From positions 1 through 32,082 of the forward strand of contig JAJXWA010000028.1 of NCBI GenBank assembly GCA_021781795.1: a stretch of DNA of 32,082 nt, read 5' to 3'. The notes beneath the pieces were generated by a model that did no database searches, was not told where the DNA came from, and saw only the letters and a list, made by a program, of their open reading frames with translations. Within the stretch, counting starts at the first letter, position 1; every line of letters begins with the position of its first letter. Positions 16,248 through 27,431 of this stretch are shown here, in pieces. Made by a program: the position numbers and the translations under genes. This stretch comes from Acidobacteriota bacterium (lineage in GTDB: Bacteria > Acidobacteriota > Terriglobia > Terriglobales > Acidobacteriaceae).

Positions 16248-19052
16248 ATGCCGTTTCAACACGGCAAGAAACGCCGCATTTTGACTGCCTGTCTTGCAGT
16301 GTGCATGGCGCTTGGCGCACACGCAGCGCAGAGCGGCAACGCGGGCACAGTGCGGGGCACTGTCACTGACCCCACCGGCGCTGTGATTCCCGGCGCATCC
16401 GTGGCCATCTCCAGTTCTATGAGCGGTCTTAACCGAGCCGTGACCACCGACCCGACCGGCGAATTCGCGATCGCCAGCGTGCCATTCAATAACTACCGGC
16501 TCACGGTTACGGCTCCCGGCTTTTCATCCTTGATGCAGCACATCACAGTCAACTCCACGGTCGGCCTCTCGCTCAATCTGGTGCTTCAGGTGCAGGCTGC
16601 GGCTTCCACCGTTACGGTTGAGGCCACAGGCGATCTCATCGAAGACGACCCCACCTTCCACACCGATGTAGAGCGCGACCAGTTCATCAAGGTCCCTCTG
16701 GAGAGCCAGTCGTCCTCGCTCAGTTCACTTGTCACGCTCACCACACCAGGCGTTTCTGCCGATTCGAACGGCCTCTTTCATGGGTTGGGAGACCATGCGT
16801 CGAACTCCTTCTCTGTGGATGGGCAGGCGATCTCGGACCAGCAGAGCAAGGTCTTTTCCAATCAGCTTCCATCGAACTCGATTCAATCCATTCAGGTCAT
16901 CTCCGGCGCGCCGCCGGCTGAGTTCGGTGATAAGACGAGTCTCGTCATCGTCGCCACGACGCGGTCTGGGCAGGGAGTCAAGCGCCCCACCGGCAGCATC
17001 GACAGTTCCTACGGGTCCTTCGGCTCCGCGGCTGGCGGCTTCGATCTTTCCTACGGTAGCGACAAGTGGGGGAACTTTCTTGAGGCAGATGGGCTGAATT
17101 CGGGCCGGTTTCTCGATCCGCCGGAATTTGCCGTCTTTCACGACAAGGGCAACGAAGAGAACTTCTTCGATCGCATCGACGATACCCTCAACGCTGCGAA
17201 TTCCGTGCATCTGGACCTGAACTACAGCCGTTCCTGGTTTCAGACGCCGAACGCCTATGACAACCTGAACGTGCAGAACGTCGTTGCCGGCGGCGGCGCG
17301 GCAAATCCAGCTTTTGGCAATGTGGGCAACGCCGATCAGCGCTCAAAGATCAGCACCTTTAACATCGCGCCTGCTTATACGTGGATTGTGAACAACAACT
17401 CCGTGCTGAATCTCGGCGCGTTCGTCCGCAAGGATCTGTACAACTACTTCCCCAGCGGGAATCCTCTGGCAGATCTTGGGCCGGCCGATCTGCAGACATC
17501 GTCCATCGCGCAGATTCGCACATTGATGAACACCGGAATCCACTCGGACGTAACCTACACGCGCGGCATTCAGAATTTCAAGGCAGGTCTGCAATATCAG
17601 CAAACGTTCCTGCGCGAGAGCGACTCGCTCGGCATCGTGGAGAGCACCTACAATGCGCCCTGCATGGATACCGGTGGCAATCCCTTGCCCGGCTACTTGG
17701 CGCAGTCGGATTGCGTTGTGAACGGCGCGCTGCCCAATCCCAACTTCCAATCCGCGCTGCGGCCCTATGACTTTACCCGTGGCGGTTCGTACTTCTTTTT
17801 CCTTGGTCGCACCGACGTGAAGGAACTGGCGCTCTTCGCTGAAGACCAGATCAAAGCAGGGAACTGGAACTTCAATCTCGGTCTGCGCGAAGACATCTAC
17901 AACGGCCTCACGCGCGCCAACCAGACAGAGCCGCGCGTAGGCATTGCCTACAACGTGAAGCCGACCAGCACCGTGCTGCGCGCCTCCTACGCGCGCACGC
18001 TCGAAACGCCCTTCAATGAAAACCTGGTTCTGTCCAGCGAGGGCTGCCTCAGCGCCGTTCTCGCCCCGCTGCTCAACTGCACGACTGGCGTATCCGGCAT
18101 CCTGCAACCCGGCTTCCGCAACGAGTTCCACGCCGGCTTCCAGCAGCAGATTGGCCCCAAGGTGGTGGTCAGCGGTGAGTACATCTGGAAGTACACGCAC
18201 AACGCATTTGACTTCGCGGTCCTTGGCAATACGCCCATTACCTTCCCTATCGACTGGCACAACTCGAAGATTCCCGGCTACGCCATCAATGTGGAAGTGC
18301 CGCAGGTGCGCAACTTCAGCGCCTACGCGGTCATGTCCTCCGTGGCAGCGCGCTTCTTTCCGCCGCAGGTGGCCGGCGCCGGCTCCACCGTTGGTAAGTC
18401 CGGACTGCCTTTCCGCATCGACCACGATGAAAAATTCAACGAGACGACGCACGTTCAGTACACGCTGCCCGGCGGCAGATTTGTGAAAGGCATCTGGGGA
18501 GGTTTCAACTGGCGCTTCGACTCCGGTCAGGTGGCCGGGGCCACACCTTGCTTCGGTGTGACTGATCCGAATACGCCATGCCTGAATAGCTCGACGACCC
18601 TGAACGGCCAACCCACCATCGCCATGGTCGATACCAACCTACCGCCTACCGTCAATCCTGTCACTGGAGCGAATGTCTACTTGCCGCTGACCCTGGATGA
18701 GGAATTTCAGGCAGGTCTTGCATGCAACGGAACAGCGGCCAACATCAACAATCCCGCGACCTACATCGCTACCTGCCCGGCCAACGAGTTCACCTCAAAG
18801 CTGATCCACATTCCTGCGCCCGGCACGGGGAACAACGACAGAAACCCACAGCGCATCGCACCGCGGAGCATGTTCGATCTCTCGCTGGGTAAGGAAAATC
18901 TCTTTCATGCGGACCGCTACAAGTTCGACTTCGAACTGACCGCGATCAATGTGGCGAACCAGTATGCGCTGTACAACTTTCTCTCGACCTTCAGCGGCAC
19001 GCACTACGTGACGCCACGCGCGCTCACGGCTAAGGTCACGATGAATTTCTGA
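16248..19052 (+). CDS. Oar-like TonB-dependent receptor with carboxypeptidase-regulatory domain
   Basis: A 934-residue outer-membrane protein. A signal peptide (RILTACLAVCMALGAHA) is followed by a CarboxypepD_reg-like domain (GTVRGTVTDPTGAVIPGASVAISS ... about residues 33-115), a plug domain (VPLESQSSSLSSLVTLTTPGV ... SFSVDGQAISDQQ ... IQVISGAPPAEFGDKTSLVIVATTRSG, about 130-245) and a long beta-barrel ending in a terminal phenylalanine (ALTAKVTMNF), the usual outer-membrane assembly signal. Such receptors import large or scarce substrates with TonB energy. The start has GGAGG 8 nt upstream. It is somewhat shorter than the typical 1,000-1,200-residue acidobacterial Oar-like proteins. The substrate is unknown; the HCPLC gene upstream hints at a metal. 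Confidence 0.9.
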   Translation: MPFQHGKKRRILTACLAVCMALGAHAAQSGNAGTVRGTVTDPTGAVIPGASVAISSSMSGLNRAVTTDPTGEFAIASVPFNNYRLTVTAPGFSSLMQHITVNSTVGLSLNLVLQVQAAASTVTVEATGDLIEDDPTFHTDVERDQFIKVPLESQSSSLSSLVTLTTPGVSADSNGLFHGLGDHASNSFSVDGQAISDQQSKVFSNQLPSNSIQSIQVISGAPPAEFGDKTSLVIVATTRSGQGVKRPTGSIDSSYGSFGSAAGGFDLSYGSDKWGNFLEADGLNSGRFLDPPEFAVFHDKGNEENFFDRIDDTLNAANSVHLDLNYSRSWFQTPNAYDNLNVQNVVAGGGAANPAFGNVGNADQRSKISTFNIAPAYTWIVNNNSVLNLGAFVRKDLYNYFPSGNPLADLGPADLQTSSIAQIRTLMNTGIHSDVTYTRGIQNFKAGLQYQQTFLRESDSLGIVESTYNAPCMDTGGNPLPGYLAQSDCVVNGALPNPNFQSALRPYDFTRGGSYFFFLGRTDVKELALFAEDQIKAGNWNFNLGLREDIYNGLTRANQTEPRVGIAYNVKPTSTVLRASYARTLETPFNENLVLSSEGCLSAVLAPLLNCTTGVSGILQPGFRNEFHAGFQQQIGPKVVVSGEYIWKYTHNAFDFAVLGNTPITFPIDWHNSKIPGYAINVEVPQVRNFSAYAVMSSVAARFFPPQVAGAGSTVGKSGLPFRIDHDEKFNETTHVQYTLPGGRFVKGIWGGFNWRFDSGQVAGATPCFGVTDPNTPCLNSSTTLNGQPTIAMVDTNLPPTVNPVTGANVYLPLTLDEEFQAGLACNGTAANINNPATYIATCPANEFTSKLIHIPAPGTGNNDRNPQRIAPRSMFDLSLGKENLFHADRYKFDFELTAINVANQYALYNFLSTFSGTHYVTPRALTAKVTMNF

Positions 19053-19107
19053 ACGCGCTGCACTCCGGAAGCCTGCGACTCATCAGTTTAGGAGAATTTG
19101 CGGCGCG

Positions 19108-22067
<2,960 letters not shown>

Positions 22068-22086
22068 CCGTCATAAAGTTGGACGC

Positions 22087-22114
22087 GGTGCGGAGCGAGG
22101 CTCGGCTCTGCACC
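22087..22114 (+). terminator. Possible terminator hairpin after pyrG
   Basis: A 10-bp stem (GGTGCGGAGC with GCTCTGCACC, one G-T pair) closes an 8-nt loop 20 nt after the pyrG stop. There is no T-run after it, so termination efficiency is doubtful. Confidence 0.35.
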
Positions 22115-22237
22115 CGTACTTTGCAGTTTCGTAAGCAAAACTCCATCCAACGGTCTTCTTTTCTTTCTCCGAATCTAAGTCCTCAGCCTGCTGCGCTTTG
22201 CACTCATAAGAAACCGCCTGTCGTCCCAAGTTTGCTA

Positions 22238-22267
22238 TTGACAATGATTTTTCGCCGGGCCTATTGT
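22238..22267 (+). promoter_or_regulatory. Promoter of the HhH-like gene
   Basis: A perfect -35 TTGACA (22238-22243), an 18-bp spacer and TATTGT (22262-22267) place the transcription start near 22274. The ribosome site GGAGGG and the ATG at 22297 follow at the expected distance. This is the clearest consensus-like promoter in the window. Confidence 0.65.
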
Positions 22268-22296
22268 TGCTTCGTTTTTTGCACGGAGGGCTCCAC

Positions 22297-22866
22297 ATGA
22301 GTACGCACTTTGAACTTCAACCGGGCGCAGGAGAACTACAGGGCCTGGCTGAGCAGTATTGGGCAAAAGCAGGGGAGAAGGAAAAGGAACTGGAAGTGGC
22401 TGCGTATGACGCCGGCGCGTCGATTCGCAAAGGCGAATACACGTTGGCCAATCTGGAAGCCATCGTTCGCTGGAAATCCGAACGAGTGGTGCATTACCTC
22501 ATCGCCAATAGCGGGGAAAAGATCCGCCAGGCGCTGAGAGTGGCGGCCTCACCGAGCGCATCGGTACAAGAGGCTGTCGGGGCGCTCACCGCCCTGCATG
22601 GAGTCGATCTGCCCATCGCTTCGGCAATCATGGCTGCTATTTTTCCTGAAAAATATGCTGTGCTCGACTTCCGCACGCTGGAAGCGCTGGGTCACGCGAG
22701 GCACGATGTGGACTTCTACGCGGACTATGTTTCTTTCTGCGGGCGCCTCGCCGCCGGTGGCATGGTGCAGGCGCAGGATGAGCTTCCCGGTCCAACACCG
22801 CTGCATACGCTCGAGCGGGCGCTCTGGGAGTGGACTCGCAAGCGTTCCGACGAGGGCCGGTCTTAG
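22297..22866 (+). CDS. Helix-hairpin-helix-like protein of unknown function
   Basis: A 189-residue, helix-rich protein. Residues 100-117 read LHGVDLPIASAIMAAIFP, followed by KYAVLDFRTLEALG with Asp124. This resembles the helix-hairpin-helix plus downstream Asp of endonuclease III/AlkA-type DNA glycosylases (LxGVGxxxAxxIL...D), but no iron-sulfur cysteines are present and the catalytic assignment is not secure. The N-terminal half (about 1-90) is alpha-helical and charged. The start has GGAGGG 6 nt upstream and a consensus-like promoter. It lies 63 nt before kdsA and may share its transcript. DNA binding is inferred. Confidence 0.75.
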   Translation: MSTHFELQPGAGELQGLAEQYWAKAGEKEKELEVAAYDAGASIRKGEYTLANLEAIVRWKSERVVHYLIANSGEKIRQALRVAASPSASVQEAVGALTALHGVDLPIASAIMAAIFPEKYAVLDFRTLEALGHARHDVDFYADYVSFCGRLAAGGMVQAQDELPGPTPLHTLERALWEWTRKRSDEGRS

Positions 22867-22916
22867 CGACCGATGCAGTCCGCGACGGAGTCGCTGTTTC
22901 GCAAACTCCGGCGCGA

Positions 22917-22922
22917 TAAAAT
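22917..22922 (+). promoter_or_regulatory. TAAAAT 7 nt before the kdsA GTG
   Basis: TAAAAT is followed by CGGACAC and then GTG at 22930. It matches the pattern of -10 elements placed next to start codons elsewhere in the window. No -35 is clear. Confidence 0.4.
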
Positions 22923-22929
22923 CGGACAC

Positions 22930-23748
22930 GTGAGCCAGACGTTTGAAATAGGTCCTGTACACGTCGGCGATGGGAAGCTCTTTCTCATCGCCGGCCCATG
23001 CGTCATTGAGTCGGAAGCGCACGTGCGCCGCATGGCCGAGGCGATCCAGCGCATCGCCAGCGATCTCGGTGTCCCTTACATCTTCAAGGCCAGCTACGAC
23101 AAGGCTAACCGCACCAGTGTCAAAAGCTTTCGCGGACCCGGTCTGAAAGAAGGCACGGCCATTCTTGCGCGCCTTGCGAAAGACACGGGCCTGCCTGTGC
23201 TGACGGACGTGCATGAGCCCAGCCACTGCGAAATCGTCGCCGAGGCCGTGGACGTGCTGCAGATTCCGGCCTTCCTCTGCCGCCAGACCGACCTGCTTGT
23301 TGCTGCCGGAAAAACAGGGCGCGCCGTCAACATCAAGAAGGGCCAGTTCGTCGCACCCTGGGACATGACGCACCCTGTCGAGAAGGTTCGTTCCACTGGC
23401 AACGAGCGCGTCTTCCTCACCGAGCGCGGCGCCAGCTTCGGCTACAACACGCTGGTTGTCGACTTCCGCTCTCTGCCCGTCCTGCGCAAGATGGCGCCAG
23501 TCGTCTTTGACGGCACGCACTCCGTGCAGCAGCCCTCGGCCGCGGGCGGCGTCAGCGGGGGCCAGCCGGAGTTCATTCCGCTGCTCGCGCGTGCAGCCGT
23601 CGCCGCTGGCATCGACGGCCTCTTCCTCGAAGTGCACGACGATCCACAGAACGCCAAATCCGACGGCGCGAATGCGCTTGACCTGAAGCTGCTCAAGCCG
23701 CTGCTGGAGCGGCTTCAGGCGATTCATCAGGCGGCTATCGGTGCGTGA
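22930..23748 (+). CDS. kdsA: 3-deoxy-8-phosphooctulonate synthase
   Basis: KdsA condenses phosphoenolpyruvate and arabinose 5-phosphate to KDO 8-phosphate for lipopolysaccharide. Visible family sequence: LFLIAGPCVIES, IFKASYDKANRTS, SFRGPGLKEG, VLTDVHEP, the substrate segment NIKKGQFVAPWDM, and VVFDGTHSVQQPSAAGG. About 272 residues from the GTG at 22930. This start is preferred because family homology begins there and TAAAAT lies 7 nt upstream with no Shine-Dalgarno (possible leaderless mRNA); the ATG at 22873 would add 19 residues that look non-homologous. Metal-dependent or -independent class was not determined. A Tat-exported glycosidase gene starts 9 nt downstream. Confidence 0.94.
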   Translation: MSQTFEIGPVHVGDGKLFLIAGPCVIESEAHVRRMAEAIQRIASDLGVPYIFKASYDKANRTSVKSFRGPGLKEGTAILARLAKDTGLPVLTDVHEPSHCEIVAEAVDVLQIPAFLCRQTDLLVAAGKTGRAVNIKKGQFVAPWDMTHPVEKVRSTGNERVFLTERGASFGYNTLVVDFRSLPVLRKMAPVVFDGTHSVQQPSAAGGVSGGQPEFIPLLARAAVAAGIDGLFLEVHDDPQNAKSDGANALDLKLLKPLLERLQAIHQAAIGA

Positions 23749-23757
23749 GGTCACACG

Positions 23758-24966
23758 ATGAATCGACGTAGATTTCTGGGCGGTAGCGCCGCAATGGCTG
23801 GCTCCGTGGTCGCGGCACGACAAGTGCTTGCGGCAACGCGAAGCACGCAGGCAATGGAATTGGAAAGCAGCCTCGACCTCACCCGCCATCGCTTCGGCGT
23901 CAACTACACGCCCTCGCACAACTGGTGGTTCTGCTGGAACGACTGGAACGCCGATCCCATCCGCCGGGATTTGGACGCCATCGCAGCGCTCGGCGCTGAC
24001 CATCTTCGGATCTTGCTCATCTGGCCGTTTTTTCAGCCGAATCCGCAGTGGGTGAGCCCCGCGCATCTTGACCGGCTCGATCAACTCCTCTCGCTGATGG
24101 AGGAGCGCAAGCTCGACGCGCTCGTCACCGTCTTTACCGGCCAATTGAGCGGATGGTTCTTCCTGCCGCCGTTCAATCGCCTCTCCAGCGGCTTCTACAC
24201 CGATGCCACGATGGCCTCTTCACAGGAGCTTTTCATCCGCGAACTGGCGCGCATTATGAAGCCACACAGCAACATCATTGGCTTTGACATGGGCAACGAG
24301 ATCAACACCTGCTGGCAGGCGCCCACGCCGCAGGGTGACGCGTGGATGGCGCGGATATTTACGCTGATGCAGGATGTGCTGCCCGGCAAAGTGCATGTGA
24401 ATGGCGTCGATCACGCGCCGTGGTTTGAGAGCGACACTTTCTCGCCGCAGGCCCTGGCTGCTGCGCGTTTTCCGGTGATGCACTGCTACCCCTACTGGAC
24501 CGGCGCGGTGAAGCATGGCGGCCCAATGGATCCGCCCAGCGTGAAGTTGCTCGGCGCCATGGCCGCGCTCATCCGCTCATATGCTGGAACACCGAGCAAG
24601 CCGGTCTGGGCGGGCGAGTTCAATACCTGCATCAAGGAACTGCCGGAATCAGGCCAGGCAGAGTGGCTGGAAAAGGCCGTGCTCGCCGCCATCGAACAGG
24701 GCGTGAGCTGGTTCAGCTACTGGGACAGCCACGATGTCGACCGAAGGTTCGCGTTCAATCCACTGGAGTACTCGCTGGGACTGCTCACGAATGATGGCCG
24801 CATCAAGGAGCAGGGGCGCACTTTCCAGCAGCTCGCTCGGGCCTATCGGGACAAGCCCGTGCACTTTCCCAATGCGGCCCTGCCCGCACCGCCCTCCACG
24901 CGCACCATGGAAGGTACATGGCAATGGATTTTGGATTGGCTGGGATGGAAACCGGCTGGCAGCTAA
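23758..24966 (+). CDS. Tat-exported GH5-like glycoside hydrolase
   Basis: A 402-residue exported (alpha/beta)8-barrel protein. MNRRRFLGGSAAMAGSVVAARQVLA is a twin-arginine signal peptide. The catalytic pair expected for clan GH-A is visible: Glu181 in FDMGNEINT (acid/base) and Glu287 in WAGEFNT (nucleophile), so a family 5-like retaining glycosidase is likely; cellulase, mannanase or another specificity is not resolvable. The residues HNWWFCWNDW near 56-65 would lie at the barrel entrance. The ATG is 9 nt after kdsA and its GAGG ribosome site spans the kdsA stop codon, indicating one operon. Fold confident, substrate unknown. Confidence 0.87.
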   Translation: MNRRRFLGGSAAMAGSVVAARQVLAATRSTQAMELESSLDLTRHRFGVNYTPSHNWWFCWNDWNADPIRRDLDAIAALGADHLRILLIWPFFQPNPQWVSPAHLDRLDQLLSLMEERKLDALVTVFTGQLSGWFFLPPFNRLSSGFYTDATMASSQELFIRELARIMKPHSNIIGFDMGNEINTCWQAPTPQGDAWMARIFTLMQDVLPGKVHVNGVDHAPWFESDTFSPQALAAARFPVMHCYPYWTGAVKHGGPMDPPSVKLLGAMAALIRSYAGTPSKPVWAGEFNTCIKELPESGQAEWLEKAVLAAIEQGVSWFSYWDSHDVDRRFAFNPLEYSLGLLTNDGRIKEQGRTFQQLARAYRDKPVHFPNAALPAPPSTRTMEGTWQWILDWLGWKPAGS

Positions 24967-25005
24967 TGCTGCCATCACACGGACTTGCGCAAGCCGCCTG
25001 ATACC

Positions 25006-27138
25006 ATGGCAGGCATGTTCAGTTGCCGCGCTCGCCGTTTGAACGGTGCGCCGCTGTTTGCAGCAGCGGGCTTTTTCCTCCTCGCCACCTTTCCTTCCAC
25101 CAGCGCCGCGCAATCGGCTGCTGTCACTTCGTCCCCAAGCCGCACGCAGATGGAGGAAGTGTTGCGCGGACTCAACCGCGGACGCATGATCGGCCAGGTC
25201 GCCGTCTCGCCCGATGGCAAACGAATCGCCTGGACGGAGGGCGGGCGCGACGGGGCAGGGATTCTTGTCGCTCCGATCGACAACCTCAGCACAAGCCAGC
25301 GCTTGACAGCGGCTGACAAAGCGAATCGGGATTGCCGCGAGTCTGAGCCCACATGGGCGCCGGACTCCAAGGCTCTCGTATTCCTTTCCGACTGCGACAC
25401 CCCCGACGGACAGCAAGATATCTATCGCTCCGGCCTTGACGGCAAGCCTTCGCGCCGCATCAGCGCGCTCAAAGGCTACGTGAACGCTGCGGCCTTTTCT
25501 CCCGACGGCCAGAAGATCGCCTTCCTGTACGTCGAGGGTGCAACGCGGCCCGCCGGCGCGCTGGCGGCGATGAAGCCATGGTCCGGCGTAATCGGCGAGG
25601 ACAATATCGAAGTGCAGCGCGTGGCAGTGGTGCGCGTGGATGCAGCCCAGCCTGCGGCTCCCGAACAGGTCACTCCCGCTAGTCTGCACGTCTACGAGTT
25701 CGATTGGCGGCCGGACTCGAAGGGGCTTGCTTATATTGCCGCGGACCCGCCTGGAGAAAACAACTGGTGGGTGGCGAAGCTCTACACCCAAAGCCTGGGC
25801 GATGCCCCCAAAGCGATTCTTGTGCCTGCAGATGTTGCAGGCCCGCTCCACGGCCTGCAGATTGCCGTCCCGCGCTGGTCGCCCGATGGCAAGGTCATCG
25901 CCTTCATTGGGGGCCTGATGAGCGATCAAGGATCGACCGGAGGCGATGTGTGGATCGTCAGCGCCGAAGGCGGCGCTCCACGCGACCTGACGGAGGGCCG
26001 GCCCACGTCGTCCGCCTGGATGATCTGGCAGGATGATGAGCATCTCTTTGTGAGTGAACTTGCAGGCGGCAACTGCCAGCTGATTCGCTACCGGCTGCAG
26101 GGCGACCGCGTCAGTCCCGGCGGAGCAATCACCTTTGGCTCGCCCATCTTCAGCATCCCCGGCAATGTGGGCGACGGCCGCATGGCGCTGAGCCTTTCCG
26201 CAACTGCGGATCGATCCTTGTTCGTTTTCCGCGCCAGCACGTTTGACCATCCGATGGAAATATATGGCGCCAAACCGGGCGTCGTCATGACCTCCGGTCT
26301 CGAAGGCGTGATGCAGCTCTCGCACGTCAACGACGGCGTGGAACCGGCATGGGGCAAGTCCGTCTCGCTGTCTTGGAAGAGCGACACATTCCGCGTGCAG
26401 GGATGGCTGCTGCTGCCAAAGGATTACGATCCCGCGAAGAAGTATCCGCTCATCGTCGAAGTGCATGGCGGCCCCGCGGCTGCGGTCATGGCGCGCTGGG
26501 GCGCGGGCGGAGGGCTCAGCCCTGCGGCGTTTTCCGCGCTTGGCTACTTTGTGCTGCAACCCAATCCGCGCGGCAGCTTCGGCCAGGGAGAAGCCTTCAC
26601 GCAGGCCAATCGCAAGGACTTCGGCTACGGCGATCTGCGCGACATCCTTGCCGGTGTGGATGCGGTCGAAGCGAAGTATCCCATTGATCCGGACCGCGTC
26701 GGCATCACTGGCTGGAGCTACGGCGGCTTCATGACCATGTTCGCCGTTACGCAGACCCAGCGCTTCAAAGCGGCTGTTGCCGGCGCGGGCTTGTCAGACT
26801 GGAAGAGCTATTACGGCGAGAACTCAATTGACCAGTGGATGATTCCGTACTTTGGCGCGTCAGTCTATGACGATCCAGCTGTCTACGCCAAAAGCTCGGC
26901 TATCAACTACATCAAGCAGGCACATACGCCGACTCTAGTGGTCGTTGGCGACCGCGACGGAGAGTGCCCTGCGCCACAGTCCTTCGAGTTCTGGCATGCA
27001 TTGCGTGATCAGCATGTGCCCGCCCAACTCGTCGTCTACCCCAACGAGGGACACGGCTTCGTCAATCCCGCGCATCGCCTGGACGTGATGGAGCGGGCGG
27101 TCGATTGGTTTGACCGTTACATGCCGCCCGCCCAGTAG
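25006..27138 (+). CDS. S9-family (prolyl oligopeptidase-type) serine peptidase
   Basis: About 710 residues. A signal peptide (LFAAAGFFLLATFPSTSAAQ) is followed by a WD40-like/TolB-type beta-propeller (SPDGKRIAW, SPDGQKIAFL, SPDGKVIAFIG, about residues 55-440) and an alpha/beta-hydrolase domain. The catalytic triad is visible: Ser571 in GWSYGGFM, Asp in VVGDRDGECP, His in NEGHGF. Such enzymes are periplasmic or secreted peptidases cleaving short peptides, here probably dipeptidyl or acylaminoacyl-type. Start is ambiguous between ATG 25006 and ATG 25015; neither has a ribosome site. It follows the glycosidase gene by 39 nt. Confidence 0.92.
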   Translation: MAGMFSCRARRLNGAPLFAAAGFFLLATFPSTSAAQSAAVTSSPSRTQMEEVLRGLNRGRMIGQVAVSPDGKRIAWTEGGRDGAGILVAPIDNLSTSQRLTAADKANRDCRESEPTWAPDSKALVFLSDCDTPDGQQDIYRSGLDGKPSRRISALKGYVNAAAFSPDGQKIAFLYVEGATRPAGALAAMKPWSGVIGEDNIEVQRVAVVRVDAAQPAAPEQVTPASLHVYEFDWRPDSKGLAYIAADPPGENNWWVAKLYTQSLGDAPKAILVPADVAGPLHGLQIAVPRWSPDGKVIAFIGGLMSDQGSTGGDVWIVSAEGGAPRDLTEGRPTSSAWMIWQDDEHLFVSELAGGNCQLIRYRLQGDRVSPGGAITFGSPIFSIPGNVGDGRMALSLSATADRSLFVFRASTFDHPMEIYGAKPGVVMTSGLEGVMQLSHVNDGVEPAWGKSVSLSWKSDTFRVQGWLLLPKDYDPAKKYPLIVEVHGGPAAAVMARWGAGGGLSPAAFSALGYFVLQPNPRGSFGQGEAFTQANRKDFGYGDLRDILAGVDAVEAKYPIDPDRVGITGWSYGGFMTMFAVTQTQRFKAAVAGAGLSDWKSYYGENSIDQWMIPYFGASVYDDPAVYAKSSAINYIKQAHTPTLVVVGDRDGECPAPQSFEFWHALRDQHVPAQLVVYPNEGHGFVNPAHRLDVMERAVDWFDRYMPPAQ

Positions 27139-27148
27139 AAACGGACGC

Positions 27149-27171
27149 CTGCTCGCCATCGCGGCGGGCAG
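27149..27171 (+). terminator. Possible terminator after the S9 peptidase gene
   Basis: CTGCTCGCC pairs with GGCGGGCAG (one G-T pair) around the loop ATCGC, beginning 10 nt after the stop. The following sequence CCGTCTATCTC is only weakly T-rich. The remaining 260 bp up to the lipoprotein gene carries no supported gene; GATACACTTAG at 27238-27248 may be a -10 region. Confidence 0.45.
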
Positions 27172-27431
27172 CCGTCTATCTCACTAAATGACACAGCGCA
27201 AACCGGCGGGAGAGCCCCTTGGGCGTGAGCCTGCCCTGATACACTTAGCTTTGGAGAAAACACAGCGTCTCGGGCAGTTTGCCGGGCTGGCCATGGGGTC
27301 AGATTACCGGCTTGCGCGCAAGGACCAGGATGGAGAAGATTCCCTGTTCCGGCACTCGATGCGCCATCCATCCATCTGATGCACTCGGAGAGACCGTTCC
27401 ACGGTTCGAAAACGCGGGACGGGGAGGATTC

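Noticed and set aside
24649..26559. 636-codon minus-strand frame across the glycosidase and S9 peptidase genes
   Set aside because: Antisense to two well-supported genes and lacks any motif or ribosome site.
27188..27379. 63-codon frame before the lipoprotein gene
   Set aside because: No Shine-Dalgarno and no family resemblance; the region more likely holds the lipoprotein promoter and leader.
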